64,000 nt of DNA from Pontederia crassipes (taxonomy: Eukaryota; Streptophyta; Magnoliopsida; Commelinales; Pontederiaceae), in contig CM060198.1 in the NCBI GenBank assembly GCA_030549335.1, forward strand, positions 49,069,353 to 49,133,352. Reading direction: 5' to 3'. Position numbers and translations under genes: made by a program. Below are positions 36,003-50,240 of the stretch, piece by piece. How positions within the stretch are numbered: the first letter of the stretch is position 1; each line of letters begins with the position of its first letter. The notes under the pieces were generated by a model, which was given only the letters and a program-made list of their open reading frames with translations, did not search any database and was not told the origin of the DNA.

Positions 36003-39000
36003 CTTTATCATTAATAACGATCATGAATGTCCGAGTACAAAAATTGGACGAGGCCGGGGGCGACGTGCCCTCCCCAAAATAGTTTCTGTTGGTTCAGCCA
36101 AAAGCAGCAAGAGAATTTGCTAGGTGGTTAGAGCTTCGAGGACAGTGTATAACAATGCTAGGTGAAATACAAGATAGGAGGGCGCGGATATTAGTGATTA
36201 AGTTCTTAATCCTCCATGGGCAGCGCGAATTCTTAATGATTTCCACAAGTGTCTTAGAATCGGAGCAGACTTTGACGTTCGTGAATTCCTGGTTTAAGCA
36301 AGCTTTGAGTCCATTCAGAATGCTCCAAGTCTCGAGCTCGATAGCCGAAGATCCTCCCCTGTGCCCCGCACTTGCAAAAATAAATTGACATTTATATATC
36401 TCAAGTGGTAACCGATGCCCCCCTCCCCAATGGCTTCAATGAAAGAGCCATTCGTACTGAGCAAGACCTAGTGCGTGGGGGGCTCCCACCCGACTCGGAG
36501 AGGGTCGTGGGGGCGAATTGCCTCAGGCGCGTGAGCTGTAGTGTATTCATGATAACCAGCCAGCGCCCACTCCCATACAGCTTCGACAGTTGCATGCTTG
36601 GAATTAGAATGGCTATCATTATGCAATTTCCAGATCCCCCGGAGACAAAAGAAGAAAATAGAAAGAAAAGTATTTTTAGACTGTTGATCTATGTGGGCTT
36701 CCTCATGGACCCAAGAACCGGAAGGCCAAGAGTTCATGAAAGCAAAAGTAATCTAGAGCTTTGTCTGAAAAATGTTCCATAATTGATGGGCAAAAACACA
36801 TTGGAAGAAAATATGCTGATTTATTTCAAGAACATGACCACAAAGGGAGCAAACAGGATCAACAACTCTTTGGTAGTGAATCATTCCAGACAAAAGGATG
36901 AAAAAGCCTAATGTTGTTAAATCGGGAGACAAGGTCTAATGTAGGTAATTTACAGTGTAGTAACTTCCAAAGGAAAAGATGGATCTTATGGAGGATGGGA
37001 ATCTGCCAGATAATTTTTCAAGGCGGTCCTCCCGCCGAAAGTGTCAGTAGAGCGTGATGGTTAACAAAGTTGTACACTGATTTCACATTTGGTAGTCCAT
37101 AGGTATCCATCACCCAAACCCATGCATCATCACAAGCGTTAAAAGGAATGTAAAAATGAAGAATATGTTCAACGAGAGACGGCGCAAAAAAGTCATTCAG
37201 GCGATCAGAGTTCTAGGCACCATTGTATATTAGAGTAGAAATTGTTTGGTCAGAGAGGTCAGCATCGATATTTAAAAAAGTGGGGGTCTAGTATAGAGGG
37301 GTAGTTGACCCAAGGATCATATAGAATGGAAGTGGAGGTGATATGTTTGGTAAATTCAAGTCGTAGGTCATCAATTGTGCCCATGATGAGGGTCAGGACC
37401 ATGTCGGAGAAGGGGGCAGATGATAGGACTATAAAGAGAACATACCATACTTATTTGTAACTAGATTGGCCCAATATAAATTCACGTCATTTAAAAGGTC
37501 CATAATTTTGCGTGCTAGGAGTGAGCTGCAGATAAGTTTTAAGTTTCAGATACCCAGACCACCATTGTCCTAGGGGAGTTGGACAATGGACCAATTGATG
37601 AAATGAGAGCCCCGCTTGTGACCATCGGTGTCCCAAAGGAAAGCACAGTTCTTAAAGGATTCGATGAGGCCGCTCGAAATATGCAGGGATTCCAAAGAGT
37701 AAACAGGTAGGGTGGTCAGAACTGATTTAATGAGGGTGACCTTCCTAGCATGGCTAAGGAGCCAACGTTGCCAACCCTCGAGCCTGGCCGAGGCTTTATC
37801 TAGAACAAACTACTGATCCTTCATAGGAATATATCTTGTAGAGATGGGTGTACCGAGATACATAAAAGGGAAGGTCCCAATGGAAAATCCCAAAGGACTC
37901 TGAAGGAGTTGTTTGCAAGAATGAATCATGTTAGGAGGGAGATAAAGTGCCGATTTCATTGGATTAACACATTGATTGGTGAGCCTGTGGTATTGATCAA
38001 AAACTTTCTTAAGGTTTTGGCAGTTAAGCTTTGCGGTCCCAATGCATATGAGAAGATCATCTGCGAAGAGAAGATGTGATAAGATGAAGTTGTTTACCTT
38101 GAAAGGCGTGATGTATCCTAAGGCAACCTGTTGGTTCATGAGGGTCGAGAAAACCTGCGAGATGATGATGAAGATGTATGGCGAGAGAGGGTCGCCTTAG
38201 CGGATGCCACTAAAAGATTCAAAGTATTCAGAATGGTGAGCCATTCACGTTACAGTAAAACTTAGGTGAGCTAATACAAGAGGTGATCCAATTCACAAAT
38301 GTGGGAGGGAAGTTCATTCGAGACATAACCACTATAATAGATTGCCAGGACACTCTGTGCTTTCTCCATATCTGTCTTAATGAGCATGTGTTTTTTCCTA
38401 CCCATGCTAAGGGAGTGAGCAAGCTCTTGAGCAATAAGAATGTTATCATGGATATTGCGGCCAGAGACGAAAGCAAACTACTCCGGAGAGATAATATCCT
38501 TTAGTGTTGGTTTAGGTATATTAGCCACAATTTTAGCAAGTAATCTATAAAGGACATTGCACAGAGATATCGGGCGATAATCCTTGACAGAAGAAGGGAA
38601 GTCATTTTTAGCGATAAATACCATTGTCGTGAGAGTCCAGTCCGTCGGGATAGTGGAGATTGTAAAGAAATCTAGGATAAGACTAATGATTTTTTGTCCA
38701 ACGACATCCCAATAGATTTTGTAAAACTCAATAGTAAATCCATCTGGGGTAGGAGCTTTGCCCATGGGCATGCTCTAAAGTGTGTAGTGGATTTACTCAC
38801 TTGTGACAGGTGTGACAAGGGAGCTGTGCCAAGAGTAGGGCAAGGAAGGGAGGGGTAGCCAATCGGTAGAGGACAAATCACATACCCGCGTGGGCTGCCA
38901 TAGCACTTGGTAGTGACTAACAAAAGCCTTCCTAATTTCATTTTCATCAGAGACCTTTTGGCCATTAGGAAGGTGGATTGAAGTGAAGGATTTTTTCTTT

Positions 39001-39065
39001 TGGCGGATCATGGTAGCTTGGTGAAAACTGACCAAGTCTCAATCAAGATTCGAGACACGACAATA
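35966..39065 (-). mobile_element. L1-type LINE, 5'-truncated, inserted in the outer LTR
   Basis: The second half of an L1-type ORF2 on the minus strand. Order from 5': a segment ending FHQATMIRQKKKSFTSIHL (about 39030), reverse transcriptase (about 38770-37810) with APTPDGFTIEFYK, DYRPISLCNVLYRLLAKI and the catalytic LLFADDLLI (about 38070), then YLGTPIS (about 37860). A zf-RVT block follows with CSLCGHVLEINQHIFFQC (about 36860-36800), and RNase H (about 36350-36090) with the CSDSKTLVEII strand. The 3' end is a T-run on the plus strand (35966-35971). Endonuclease and ORF1 are missing, as in typical 5'-truncated insertions. Some stops and frame shifts are present, but long stretches stay open, so it is younger than the LINE at 1-1681. 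The right limit is approximate. Confidence 0.85.
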
Positions 39066-39467
39066 GAAGAAAGATTAAAATAAGGAAGGATAACATAAAT
39101 GGCATAAGTTCAAAAAAATGGCTACATGATCTCTAAATGAATATCATAAGTTCTACATCAAGAGTTAATAAATGCGGAAGAATAAATAACTAAATAGGTC
39201 TTGTAGTTCATGTGCTTTCTAATCGCCTGAGCATCGTCGCAGCACACCAACTCAACACCATCACTGACCTGACCCTTGGAAATCACACACAGGGAAGGAG
39301 GTCCTCTCGTAAATTTTACAGCCTAGTGGAAAAAATAAGGATATACAATGCATAACTTTAAATAGCATAAATTAGGAATGATGACCAATACTGATATTAA
39401 TAAGAAAATTGGGCATGGGGTCATCATAAATCAGTAAGATTACATGATAAGCTCGGAATCAATAGTA

Positions 39468-40014
39468 GACTTGATAATCATGACATAAATGAGAACAATA
39501 ACTTAGACTTGATATTCATGCTTGTTTTACTTGTCCATAGTGATAATCATGACATAATAAGAACAATAACTTTACTTGGTATTCATGCTTGTTTTACTTG
39601 TCCATACAATAATCATGACATAAACGAGAACAATAACTTGACTTGATGTTCATGCTTGCTTTACTTATTCATACTTCTTAATATTAAATCATGCTTATAA
39701 ATTAAGTGACCTTAGGTATCTTTAAATTGGGCATGGGGTCATCATAAATCAGTAAGATTACATAATACATGATAAGCTCGAAATCAATAGCAGACTTGAT
39801 AATCATGACATAAAAAAGAACAATAACTTGACTTGATATTCATGCTCGCTTTACTTGTTCATATTGATAATCATGACATAATGAGAACAATAACTTGACT
39901 TGATATTCATGCTTGCTTTACTTGTTCATATTGATAATCATGACATAATGAGAACAATAACTTGACTTAATATTCATGCTTGCTTTATTTGTCCATACTA
40001 TAATCATGACATAA
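39468..40014. repeat. 66-bp tandem array with an embedded longer duplication
   Basis: Units of about 66-67 bp follow the pattern TGATAATCATGACATAA / GAGAACAATAACTTGACTTGA / TTCATGCTTGCTTTACTTG / TCCATAC. Copies start near 39470, 39542, 39608, 39798, 39868, 39935 and 40000; the last is cut by the 12-kb element and resumes at 52073-52130. A segment of about 80 bp (GGGCATGGGGTCATCATAAA ... GACTTGATAATC) occurs at 39409-39490 and again at 39726-39810, so the array was itself duplicated. Confidence 0.85.
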
Positions 40015-41816
40015 TGATGCGTGCAAAATTGAACATATTTTAGATTATTATTTTAGTTAATTTTTTTGTAATTTGATCATGGCATGCATTATTTTAGGTT
40101 AGTTCTAGTCATTATTCTGGATTTATTGATTCTTATTGTTAATTTTCTAAATATTTTAATTGTGGATGAATTAATTAAATAATAGAAATTATTTTGGAGG
40201 ATCCGAAGGATTACGACTCAAACGCCTTTATCTTATTGGGTGCAAAATACGGCCGATATTTTATCATGATGAAAGAGACTTCCGGCCGTAAAACATATCT
40301 AAAAGGAGTTCTCACGGGTGTAAATGTAAGATAAACTTCACGTTATCTTTGAGTGACATATGGATTTAGTGGCCGTAAAACAAACACAAGAGGAATTTCA
40401 TTGGGTGCAACACGTCATCATCGATGGAGAGTTTCGGCCGCAATATCCAACATGAAGTAATCTTGGGGGCAAAACACCATATCAATCAAGTTTATTGGCC
40501 GAGAATCCTATCATTAACAAGACCATCAAGTTTATCGGCCACAAAATCTAACCTTAGAGTTTTATCCTTAACAATATGTAGTAAGCATTATCAATTATCG
40601 GCCGCAAAAACCTTATCATTAACCAAGGCGATGATCATTTGGTGGCCAAGAATGAAAAGGAATTTAGGATAATTTTTTAACATTAATCAAGTTTTATCTC
40701 TAGCCGAATTTAAAGTTGGCCGCACGATGTTCATGAACGTGATCAAATCGAAGTCCATCCGCACCTATAAATAGGGGAGGAAGCCATCATCCCAATTTGT
40801 GCTTTGAAGTGTGGTTTTCTTCTATAGTTGAGTCGTGAGCTCTGCAGGCTATGACCAAAAGGAGAAAAGTGCGACGGCTAGAGGTTGATCACGACTCTGA
40901 TCAAGTTCGAAAGGCTGCCAAACTGTCTGCCCGTAATCCGAAGCTTCGACTTTTTATTATTTGGGTGTAATTCTTCCAATTTTTATTATTATTTTATTAT
41001 CTCTCCAATTTTTCTAGGATGAACTCTATGTTTTTAAGTTTATTATTTTAGGAGATTACTAATTGAACGGAAACTATTTGGACCCTATTTTATTATTATT
41101 AAATTTCTTATGATCAATTTTTAATTGTATTTAATGTTTTTGATTTAATTATTTAAATTTCTGAATTAAGTAATTATCAGTTTGTGGACTATTTGATTTC
41201 AGATTTTACTTAATTAAATTAAATGATTTATTGTGAAATTAAAAATTGACATAGGTCTAATAACTACTGTGTGGAGAATTAAATATGTGTGGTCTGTTAA
41301 TTTATACCAGTTTGTGAAGTGATTAATAGTTTAGGATTTTCATATTAATGCATTTTAAATTTAATCTCATCTACATGAATACCAATTTGTGGGATTTCAA
41401 TTTCAATTAAATTTATGATGATTTGATTTACTTGATTAAATAACAGAATTATCAGTTTGTGAACTCTGTGATTTTAATCTTGTAAATTAATAATCTAGAA
41501 AAATTCCTAATCCATCTTAAGAAGTTTAATTTAACATTTTTTATTCACATATTTATCCTTAATTTATTATCATCCTAAGACCTAACTTCAACACCATTAT
41601 ATTATCTTATTATTATATTATTTCTCTATTTTATTTTACAATTACAAAACCTATTTTCAAAAATTCATGTTTTTCTTCTCTTATTAATTTATAAATTCAT
41701 ATATTGAATTAATAATATTTCTCATGAGTTCGACACTCTTATTCCTATTACTATATTACTTGAGCGACTAGTGTATTTGCTAACGATTTTATTTTGCTAC
41801 ATCATTTTACACATCA
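40015..41816 (+). repeat. 5' LTR of the 12-kb element
   Basis: Starts TGATGCGTGCAAAAT and ends TTACACATCA. Matches 50260-52072 throughout, including the GGCCGTAAAACA/TTCGGCCG-rich first third and the CCTATAAATAG word (40765-40775). CCTATAAATAGGGGAGG is a good TATA box with the transcription start expected about 30 bp on, inside the LTR as it should be. Confidence 0.9.
40765..40775 (+). promoter_or_regulatory. TATA box in the LTR
   Basis: CCTATAAATAG at the point where the LTR changes from U3-like to R/U5-like sequence. The same word is kept in the other LTR (about 51018-51028, CCTATAAATAGAGG). Confidence 0.6.
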
Positions 41817-41822
41817 AGTTTT

Positions 41823-41840
41823 TGACGTCATTGCCGGGAA
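41823..41840 (+). other. Primer binding site, tRNA-Asp type (degenerate)
   Basis: TGACGTCATTGCCGGGAA lies 6 bp after the LTR end. It agrees at most positions with the tRNA-Asp complement TGGCGCCGTTGCCGGGGA that Athila/Tat-type elements use. This is the main reason for assigning the branch. Confidence 0.75.
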
Positions 41841-42796
41841 ATATTTTATTAATTGATTTCTGATTTTTATGAATTATTAGGAGATGTAAATAAATTGTAA
41901 ATAATTTTATGTACATAAGTTTTTTGTAAATATTTTTTCTATAATTCCTTCTTTTCTGTAAATACGTATGATTGTACTATTTGTTTTAATTTGTGTAAAT
42001 AATCTAACATCTTTCTTTTTGCAGATAAAGATCACAGGATTATCAATTGATTTTGGATTAAAATTTGTTTGACTTTCGGCCATTATTTGAGAACTTTGAA
42101 GTCAAGTGGTTTTTTAAAATTGGATAAAGAATTTTTTATGGATTTACGATTGTGATTTTTTTTTGCTTTACTGAAAATATCACCATATGATTTGCGCCTT
42201 GTTATGTCGAGATCTGGTGACCGAAACCTTTTGAGTTCTAAACTTTGTTTTGTGGCCGATATGTTTTGATTTTATGAACTTTATTTTACGCCACGATTAA
42301 TGCACAATGTTGATTTGACTTTGTTTCAGTCAATTTATATATGGTTTATATTTTACGCCCGATTACCTAATTCATATTTGTTAATGTCCGATTTACGTCC
42401 GGTATGACTTTTATTCTTTCTCGATCGTGATTTTTATTTGTCGCCTTGCATTTTATACAAGGGTTTTGATTAATACAAGATTTTCCAACTGTTGATTTCC
42501 TTTTGACCACAAAGTTAAATTCTCATGTTTGGCGCCTTAAGGTTTTCCCCTATGAATAAACATCTATTCTAAAGTCGAACAATCTTTTACGTCGTTAGTA
42601 TCTTCCGACATTTTTTGTTCTTTTTCTTTGTCCCCGTACTTAATTCGCGTTTCAGGTTTCTGCTAATTTTAATTACAGCGGTGGCTTATCTCTCTTGGTT
42701 TTGTGCCCTGATAATTCTAAGTGATCAAACCATAGTTAATTAAAGTTCTGAAGTTTTGCACCTCTAATCATTATCCAATTTGATATATCTTATTTG

Positions 42797-45403
42797 TGTA
42801 ACGTCCCCAAAATTCGGCCCTAATTTAAAATTTTGCCGAACCCTAGACGACGTTACTTTGACCTTGACTTTTGACCTAATTTCATAAAACATTACAGCGG
42901 AAACATAATATAGTAAAACTTAAAACAATTAACATCATAACAGCGGAAGACTTCATGGATAATTAAAATAAAAACCCAAGATAACATAATCTGGTCCATG
43001 GGCCTAGTAGGCTCTAACGTACACCCAACATTGGGTTCATACGATATAATGAGTTCAAGTGAATTACATAACTCCATAAGACCCATAAGCCGTACATAAA
43101 ATACTCTTACAAGAGTTCAACATATGACATAACATAAGAAAGATAACTTGGGCAGTAGCCCGACACTGTCCATGTGCAACGTCTTCGTCAAGAGGCCCGC
43201 ACCGTCGAACTTAAGCATCATCCATACCTGCACGCATCCATGGGGTGCAGAGGATTTCTCCCGTTAGAGTATGTTGAGGCTCTGCATGCTATGACCTTAT
43301 AAAATAAATTCTACATGTCATGGCATATGCATATCACCATCATGGAACATATATCATATGCATGCTATGAGCTACTTATGCATACTACATGGCATGTGAG
43401 CATATCATCATGGCAAGATAAAATAACATGTAACATCATAATCTTTAAATCATGCATATCATACTTATCATCATGCTAATGTATATCATGTCTTATCTTG
43501 CTTTGTTTTATCATCTTTCATCATGTCATGATATGATGTGACAAGTGGACATTTACATAGCATCCTCATAGGTGCATACTTCATCATACATCTTTGACAT
43601 CTTTACTTAATGTCCTAAGTCATTCATCATTCATCTTTTCATCTTTCATCTTTACTTAGATATTTTCTTATCTTGTTGATTGGAAAGACCATGTTGAGTT
43701 CGTGGAAAAAAGGCTAACTAGGCCATAACTTTGGGGGCCAATAGAGACGCCACACTTAAGGGTGGAACTCGCCTCCTAGGTCCACAGATGCCCAATAGAG
43801 ATGCCACGCTTAAGGGTGGAACTCATCTCAACTTATGAAAACGCCACACTTGAGGGTGGAACTCGTTTCCCCGAGAAATGCCACACTTAAGGGTGGAACT
43901 CATTTCCCCTCCTCGATTGCAACAAGTCACATTCACGTCAATCCATCTTTTACTTGCTTTCAACAATACATACAATCATTCATACATGTTGCACATTTTA
44001 ATCCTATTTAAGGTCATACATACTTCAAATCATACTATATGTGGCCACTCAATCATAACAAATCAGCCTCTAAAATGGACAACCGTTTTGGGTAACGGTT
44101 GACCATTGGAAGGATATCGATCGACCGATCGGGTTATCGGTCGACCGTTATGGTCCATTCGGACGACCGAAATCAAACTTCGGTTCGTCCGCTAATCACA
44201 GAATGTGACATTCTTCTAAATCGGACGACCGCTGGATAATCGGTCGACCACTACTGGTCCTTTCGGAAGTCCGAAAATGGATTTCGGATCGTCCGCTAAT
44301 CACAGAATGTGTCAAACGTTTCGACGATACATATCGGACGATCGTTATTAAATCGATCGACCATTACATTGCTATCGGGCGACCGAGACAGGGTGTCTGG
44401 TCGACCGCTATTCACATAATGTTCCGACCCTTCTAAAACGGGCGACCATTATAGAACCGGTCGACCGTTGAACAGAGTTTTACATCACGATGGTCTCCAG
44501 AATGGTCGACCGATACATTATCAGTCGCCCGTACTGGGCCGACAGAAATTCGATTTCTACATCATTTCATTCCAAATCTTTCATACAACGTCATATTGAA
44601 CACATACATGGTTCTAAATATCATATAGGACATTTCTTAACATTCTTAGCTTACTAATCATGAACCATAAAGATATCTTCACATGAGGCATACAACATGC
44701 TAATCACACTTATAATGTACATGAGCTTAACCTAACTTCATAATAAATCAACATAAGGGCAATAAGCATTCAATAATGAGCATAATGAGCAATAGAGCAA
44801 TAGTTATGAATCACTTGGCATTCTAAGAATGATTAGCAAAAGCATAGCAATTTAAAGGATCATTAATGCACATTTTCTGACCCTTCACTCTAAGAATAAG
44901 TGGGTTTGCTCTTATGTCTTAATCCAAATATTAAAATATCATTAGGATGAAATTAAAAGTTATGAATCCTCTCAAACATATCTTGATTAACTAAACTTAG
45001 ACTCTAATCTTCTTTCTTGAGCTTGGACAATCCTTTCTCCCTCCTAGCTACTAATCTCGAGTTGCTACAGCGGTTAAAGAGAGATGGTGAGGGTGCATGC
45101 TATGGACCAAAGGATAACAATAGGAATTCACTATAGTTAAAATGAAGCCTCCTCGAGTGTGCTGGCCGAGAGAGAGCAAGGATGGGAGAGTGAGCCGTCA
45201 CTGTAGCTCCACTGTAGCTACAGTGGAGATTTGGGGGAAGGTCTCGGCCGAATGATGCTGAGGTTTGGGGAAAAAACTAATTGCTTTTTAGGTCATTAGT
45301 TTGGTGTGAGCCCACATGGGTTTTGGGCTTCCTGGGCTGAAGGCGCGTGGGCTTCACTTGCTTTTCTCCCTTTTTTTTTTTTGATTTCTTCCTGGATGTT
45401 ACA
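42797..45403. mobile_element. Solo LTR (Ty3/gypsy), inside the 12-kb element
   Basis: 2607 bp, from TGTAACGTCCCCAAAATTC to CTGGATGTTACA, with a perfect 5-bp TSD ATTTG (42792-42796, 45404-45408). It shares landmarks with the chromovirus LTR (CATACCTGCACGCATCC, CCCGTTAGAGTATGT), which suggests a related family in the same orientation (minus). It holds a tandem block (43745-43910, words GCCACACTTAAGGGTGGAAC) and a palindrome block rich in GGTCGACC (44095-44545). No internal genes remain. Confidence 0.9.
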
Positions 45404-45408
45404 ATTTG

Positions 45409-48400
45409 AGCTTTTCTGTCGTTTCTCGCTGGATCATTTAAAAAAAAAGATTTTTTCTGATGTTTTGCGCTGAACCTTCGAGAAAATTTTAATATTATGT
45501 ATTCTGCGCTTAGTTTGAGATTAAGTTGGTACATCCCGTCAAGAAAATTTTGTACCGAATTCACTGAATTTATTTTATGAAAAGAATTTGTGCCTAAACT
45601 TATGGTCAAATTTCATTTTTTAACTCTTGCGACAACCTTTATACTCACAAGCACAATTTGACAAAATTTTTCTAGTCTAAACAAATTTATCTGATCATAT
45701 ATGATAAAAGTGACACTTTATGTTTATCCGATTACATGGTGATAATTTTTTGTAGTATATGTAAATTAACTGTATAATTTTTTTTAGTTGTATGTATTTT
45801 TTCTGTAAATAATTAGTTATTTTGTAAATAATTTAACATATTTCTTTTTGCAGAGATAAGTTTCGAATTTTTTTAGGATAATCAGAGGATGTTGCGTAGC
45901 TGGAATTATTCTTTTGGCATCTTATCTTATTAATTGTTACAATGATTCAGTTCTCTTGATGATTTTTTGGTTTGAATTCTTAAAAATTTTGATCTATCAC
46001 GCCCATATCGGATTTTCAATTTTGAAGGCTCGGCTTTTCTTTTTATAATTTTTTGATGTAATTTATTGCAGAATTATGTGTGAAGAATTATCTCTCGTTA
46101 TTGAATTTTCAGTGCTTCGATTTTCACATTTATGGACGTGATTCATGTTGTTAACGGTGCTTCGACTGCTTACTGCCTATAATTTCGGGATTTGACGCTT
46201 TCAATTTTTCTCATTTTCTTATCATATTTTTCTCATTACGCCTTGCATTTGTTTGGCGCTCATATTACGCCCGCAATTTGCCTTTGACGCAGACCGATTA
46301 GGTGAATCAAGCTTTTGATTTCTTTTATTAATCTTTCTCTGATCTCTTGGTTGTCGTGTTTTGCGCCTAAGGTTTTATTTCCAAACTTCAACATGTTAAT
46401 CACATTTCGGCCAACATATGGAAAGTTTTTGTTTGGCGGCCAAGATATTTCTTTCATTTCTTTTATGCCTTGGGTTATTTATGCATCTTATTAGTGCATG
46501 ACTTTTGGGGCCATGTATTCAATTTCGTTTTGGCCGTAATCGATTTTACGTATCTGGATTTTGTGCCTCAAGTTTCGAGCCGGTTTTAGTCACTGTCGAT
46601 TTTTTTTCTTTCATTCTTATAATTTGGATTTGTTCCTCCAATGCGTCGATTACGCCAAGATTTTTTTTTACACCTTAGATTTTGTTTCTCCATGATGATA
46701 TCCAAGTCTCTCTATAGCATTCAAACTCAGTTTCTATTAATCGATGTTTGCACTGAATTTATCTTTCCAAATATTACACCATAACTTTTTATTTTTTTTT
46801 CCTCTATGGTATGGCATCCGATTTTGTCTCTTTGCGCCCGTAATTCCGGCTGATGTTTCTTCTCTAATTTCATATTCGTCCATGTCTCTGCAGATCTTCT
46901 TACCATGATATCACCCTGATTATTTTTCTTATGACCCCTTGATTTGTTTGTTCATGATATCCAAATTCTCTCCCCTTCTTTGGCTCTCAATTAATTTTTA
47001 TAAGTGCCGATTGTTTTTATCCTTCAATTACGCCTTCTCTACTTGATATGGCTGATATGGACTAAAACTGAATTGATTTGATTTATTCTCTATCTTGGTA
47101 TTACGCCTTCTCTATCTGGTTTGTGCCCGCAATAAGTGACTTTGATTGGATTGCGCCCACAATAAGTGACTTTGATTGGATTGCGCCCGTAATTCGGGGA
47201 TCAGATTACGCCCGTAATGATTGCCTATTTGCGTCCGGATTGCTACTGATTTGATTTGTCACCCATATTTTGCGCCCAACTATTACGCCCGCAAATGATG
47301 ACAGTACGTGAATCAAGCTCTCTCCTGATATTACCATTCTTTCTATTTATGTCGCCCAATCTGATTACTAGTGGTATTTCTCTATGATTTTGGCGGCTAA
47401 CTATTTTGCTTATCACGTCTTGATTTATGTTTTTCGTAATTATGCTTAAGATTTGCTAATATTCAGATTTGATTCATTTTTTCTCTCTCCGTGATCCCAT
47501 AATTTCGAGATTTGTTTATCCACGTTTGGTGCCTTCCATTTTATACCATGATTTATTTTTTGATTATGCCTACGCCCAATTCATTTACCTCTATCGTATT
47601 ACTTTCTAGATTATGCCTTATCTGTTTGGAGCCCAATAATTTCTATCATATTACGCCCCTGATTATGCCTTGCATCTGTTTTGCGCCCAATTCAGTTTTC
47701 TCTCCCCATGGTATTGATATTGCTGGATTTTTCTCTTCTTTGCCAATGATCAAAATTTCTATAAATGCTGATTGTTGTATCACGTCATCAATGTCGGCCG
47801 ATTTTCTCCTCTACATGATATGGCACAAGTTATGATTTCTGGATTTTGTTTTCTCCCCTGATATGTTTTCTTATTTTATTATTGCGGTGGCCAATACTCG
47901 CGCAACATTTCCTCTTGCTGAAATCATGCACCTATTGACACGCCTATGATTTCTGGATACTGGAATATTTATTGATTAAATCAGTGATTTGGGGATTTTA
48001 ATTATTGCTGAGAAAGATGCAAATTGACCATAAATCCCGCCGTGATTGTTTTGAAAGAAAAATTGATGATTTTATGACATTAATTTGTTGATTTCAGCCA
48101 GGATTTTCTAAGCATTTTGTTGATTCTTGCCCCAATTTTTTGAAGCATTATTAGTGTGGATTCCAACAAATTTATTTCATGCATGGCGCCTAATTTGATT
48201 TTTGAATTGAGAATGAATTTTGTTTTGATCACGCCTAACTGTAATTTTTTTTTAATATTAGTTGTTGATTAAATCGATTATAGCCGAACTTTTTGATGCA
48301 CAAGTTTTTTTGAAGAACTATGATAATGCCTGATTTTTTTTTTACATTTCGATGGCGCATATTATATTTTTCTCCGACAATTCTGTCTTAATGACTTTGA

Positions 48401-50240
48401 ACATAGATGCATATATATTTAGACTCGACAGATGTTAATTGAACATATTTTTTAAAAATTTAATTGATATTTTTTCACCGATTCGTGACTTATTTCTGCT
48501 ATGTATTAAACTGTTATATATATATGTGAATTTTCTATCTAATACTTGCTTGTTGCAGAAAATATTTGACAATTATTTCACAACCAATTCTTTTTGGATT
48601 GTTTTAGATTATGTTGGTTAGTCTTTTAATTTAATTAGTTTAGTTAAGGCTTTAGATATTTTAGTTAATTAGATGAAGATTAGTTTCCTTTTAACCTCTT
48701 TCTTTAGTTCATAGTTATTACTTAGTTGTCAAGTATTTGTTATTTATTAGTTCTTGTCTTTTAGTCTTGGAGTCATCTAACCATTTTTCGTACAAGGAGA
48801 GAAATTCGGACATACAAATTATTTTCGGATACTTCGACTTAGCGGTCCGTTATTGCATATGTGAATCGTACATGCTGCCCCTTGATGACATTACAACGCA
48901 CCTCGGCCAACGAATCATATTCTAACTTATCACGGTCGTTCTGAAATAGCATATTTGACGCCATTCCTTTCACGACCGAGACCCGCATCTACATATATTT
49001 CGGCTACCACCCATCTTCGCCACCACACAGACAATAAATCCGGTTGTTTCTTTTCCCTCTTCTTTATTTTTCCCTTTTTCTTTAGTTTTTCCTTTTTATT
49101 GAGTCTGTATCTCTTTCCCTTGTTGGCTTAACACTGAGGACAGTGTCTAGTTCAAGCTTGGGGGAGTTAGTTTGCATTTCATGCATTGCATTCTTCTTTA
49201 TTTTTCTTTTTATTTGCCTATGTATGAATTTATTAAATAAAAATAAAAAAATTGAAAAATTTCCCAAAAATATCATTGCACGTAGTTATTTTTGCTACCA
49301 TCTTACTAACTTTCATCTTATTATTTTAATTATCTTTTAGTAAAAGTTCAAAGACATGCCGTCAATCGATGAAATTTGAATACTTTTCTTTCTTATCACT
49401 TGCTATTTTATTATTAAACTTATGGACTATGTACCTATGCTAAGTAGAATTATGAATGTCTAGATGACAAAATCATGTTCATGCCTTTTTATTTATTTCT
49501 GTTAAGTCTTGATAGTAGTAGCTTTTTTATTGACCATATTAAGTACTTCTTGAGCTTTAAAAAAATGTGAAAAAAATAGTAAAAAATGAATAAAGTTATG
49601 TATAGGTACAAAAGTGTTATCCGAAATCAAGGTGTGTTCGAGTAATTTTAGATCCGTAGGGATTCATGCTTGACGACCTAAGGGCAACTGCTTTGGGATC
49701 CGTCGATTGAAAACCTGCTACAAGGACCATCTTGTGGAATATGGAGAAGCACAGGAGTACTGAATCATGGCTAAGTTCGAACTCTTCATTCAAAACCTTG
49801 GATGTTCGGGCAAGTAAACTCGAGGGGTGCCTTATCATCTGTTGACCTAAGGCCATTTGGTTTGGGAGTCATCAGTCCAAAGCTCACTACATGGACTTCC
49901 TTATGTAATCCTGCTTGAAGATTAGAACTTTTAAAATGATTGAAAATAAAAGTGAAAAACAAAAGAAAAAGAAAAAGTTTTAAGCTCAATTAGTACTTAT
50001 GTTCAATATTAATGCTATTATTTGACAAACAATTTATTTTTCTACAAGGCTAAATTTGATATTATTTAAATTTGTGTAGCATTCAAACCCTCTATGAAGT
50101 TAAGTACATGAAAAGTGGTAAGATGCTAATTAGTATGTGTGTGGAAGAACTGTGTGAGAAAACTAGTCAGTTGATAATATGGCGGTTATGATGAAACTTT
50201 CTTGAGCCTTGCATTGAATTTTTGCTTGAGGACAAGCAAT
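45409..50240 (+). other. Inner part of the 12-kb element, no genes read
   Basis: T-rich plus strand with scattered words of the type TTACGCCC, TTGCGCCCGTAATT and GGCGCC, densest at 46800-47700. A first GTTCAAGCTTGGGGGAGTT at about 49150 follows ACTGAGGACAGTG. A duplicated segment at 49640-49900 (GTAATTTTAGATCCGTAGG-type and ACTCGAGGGG words) resembles the 3' untranslated region of Tat/Athila elements. Open frames here are short and low in complexity. Confidence 0.6.

Noticed and set aside
36089-36782. Plus-strand frames of 99 and 125 aa
   Set aside because: Antisense to the LINE; the minus strand here reads as RNase H.
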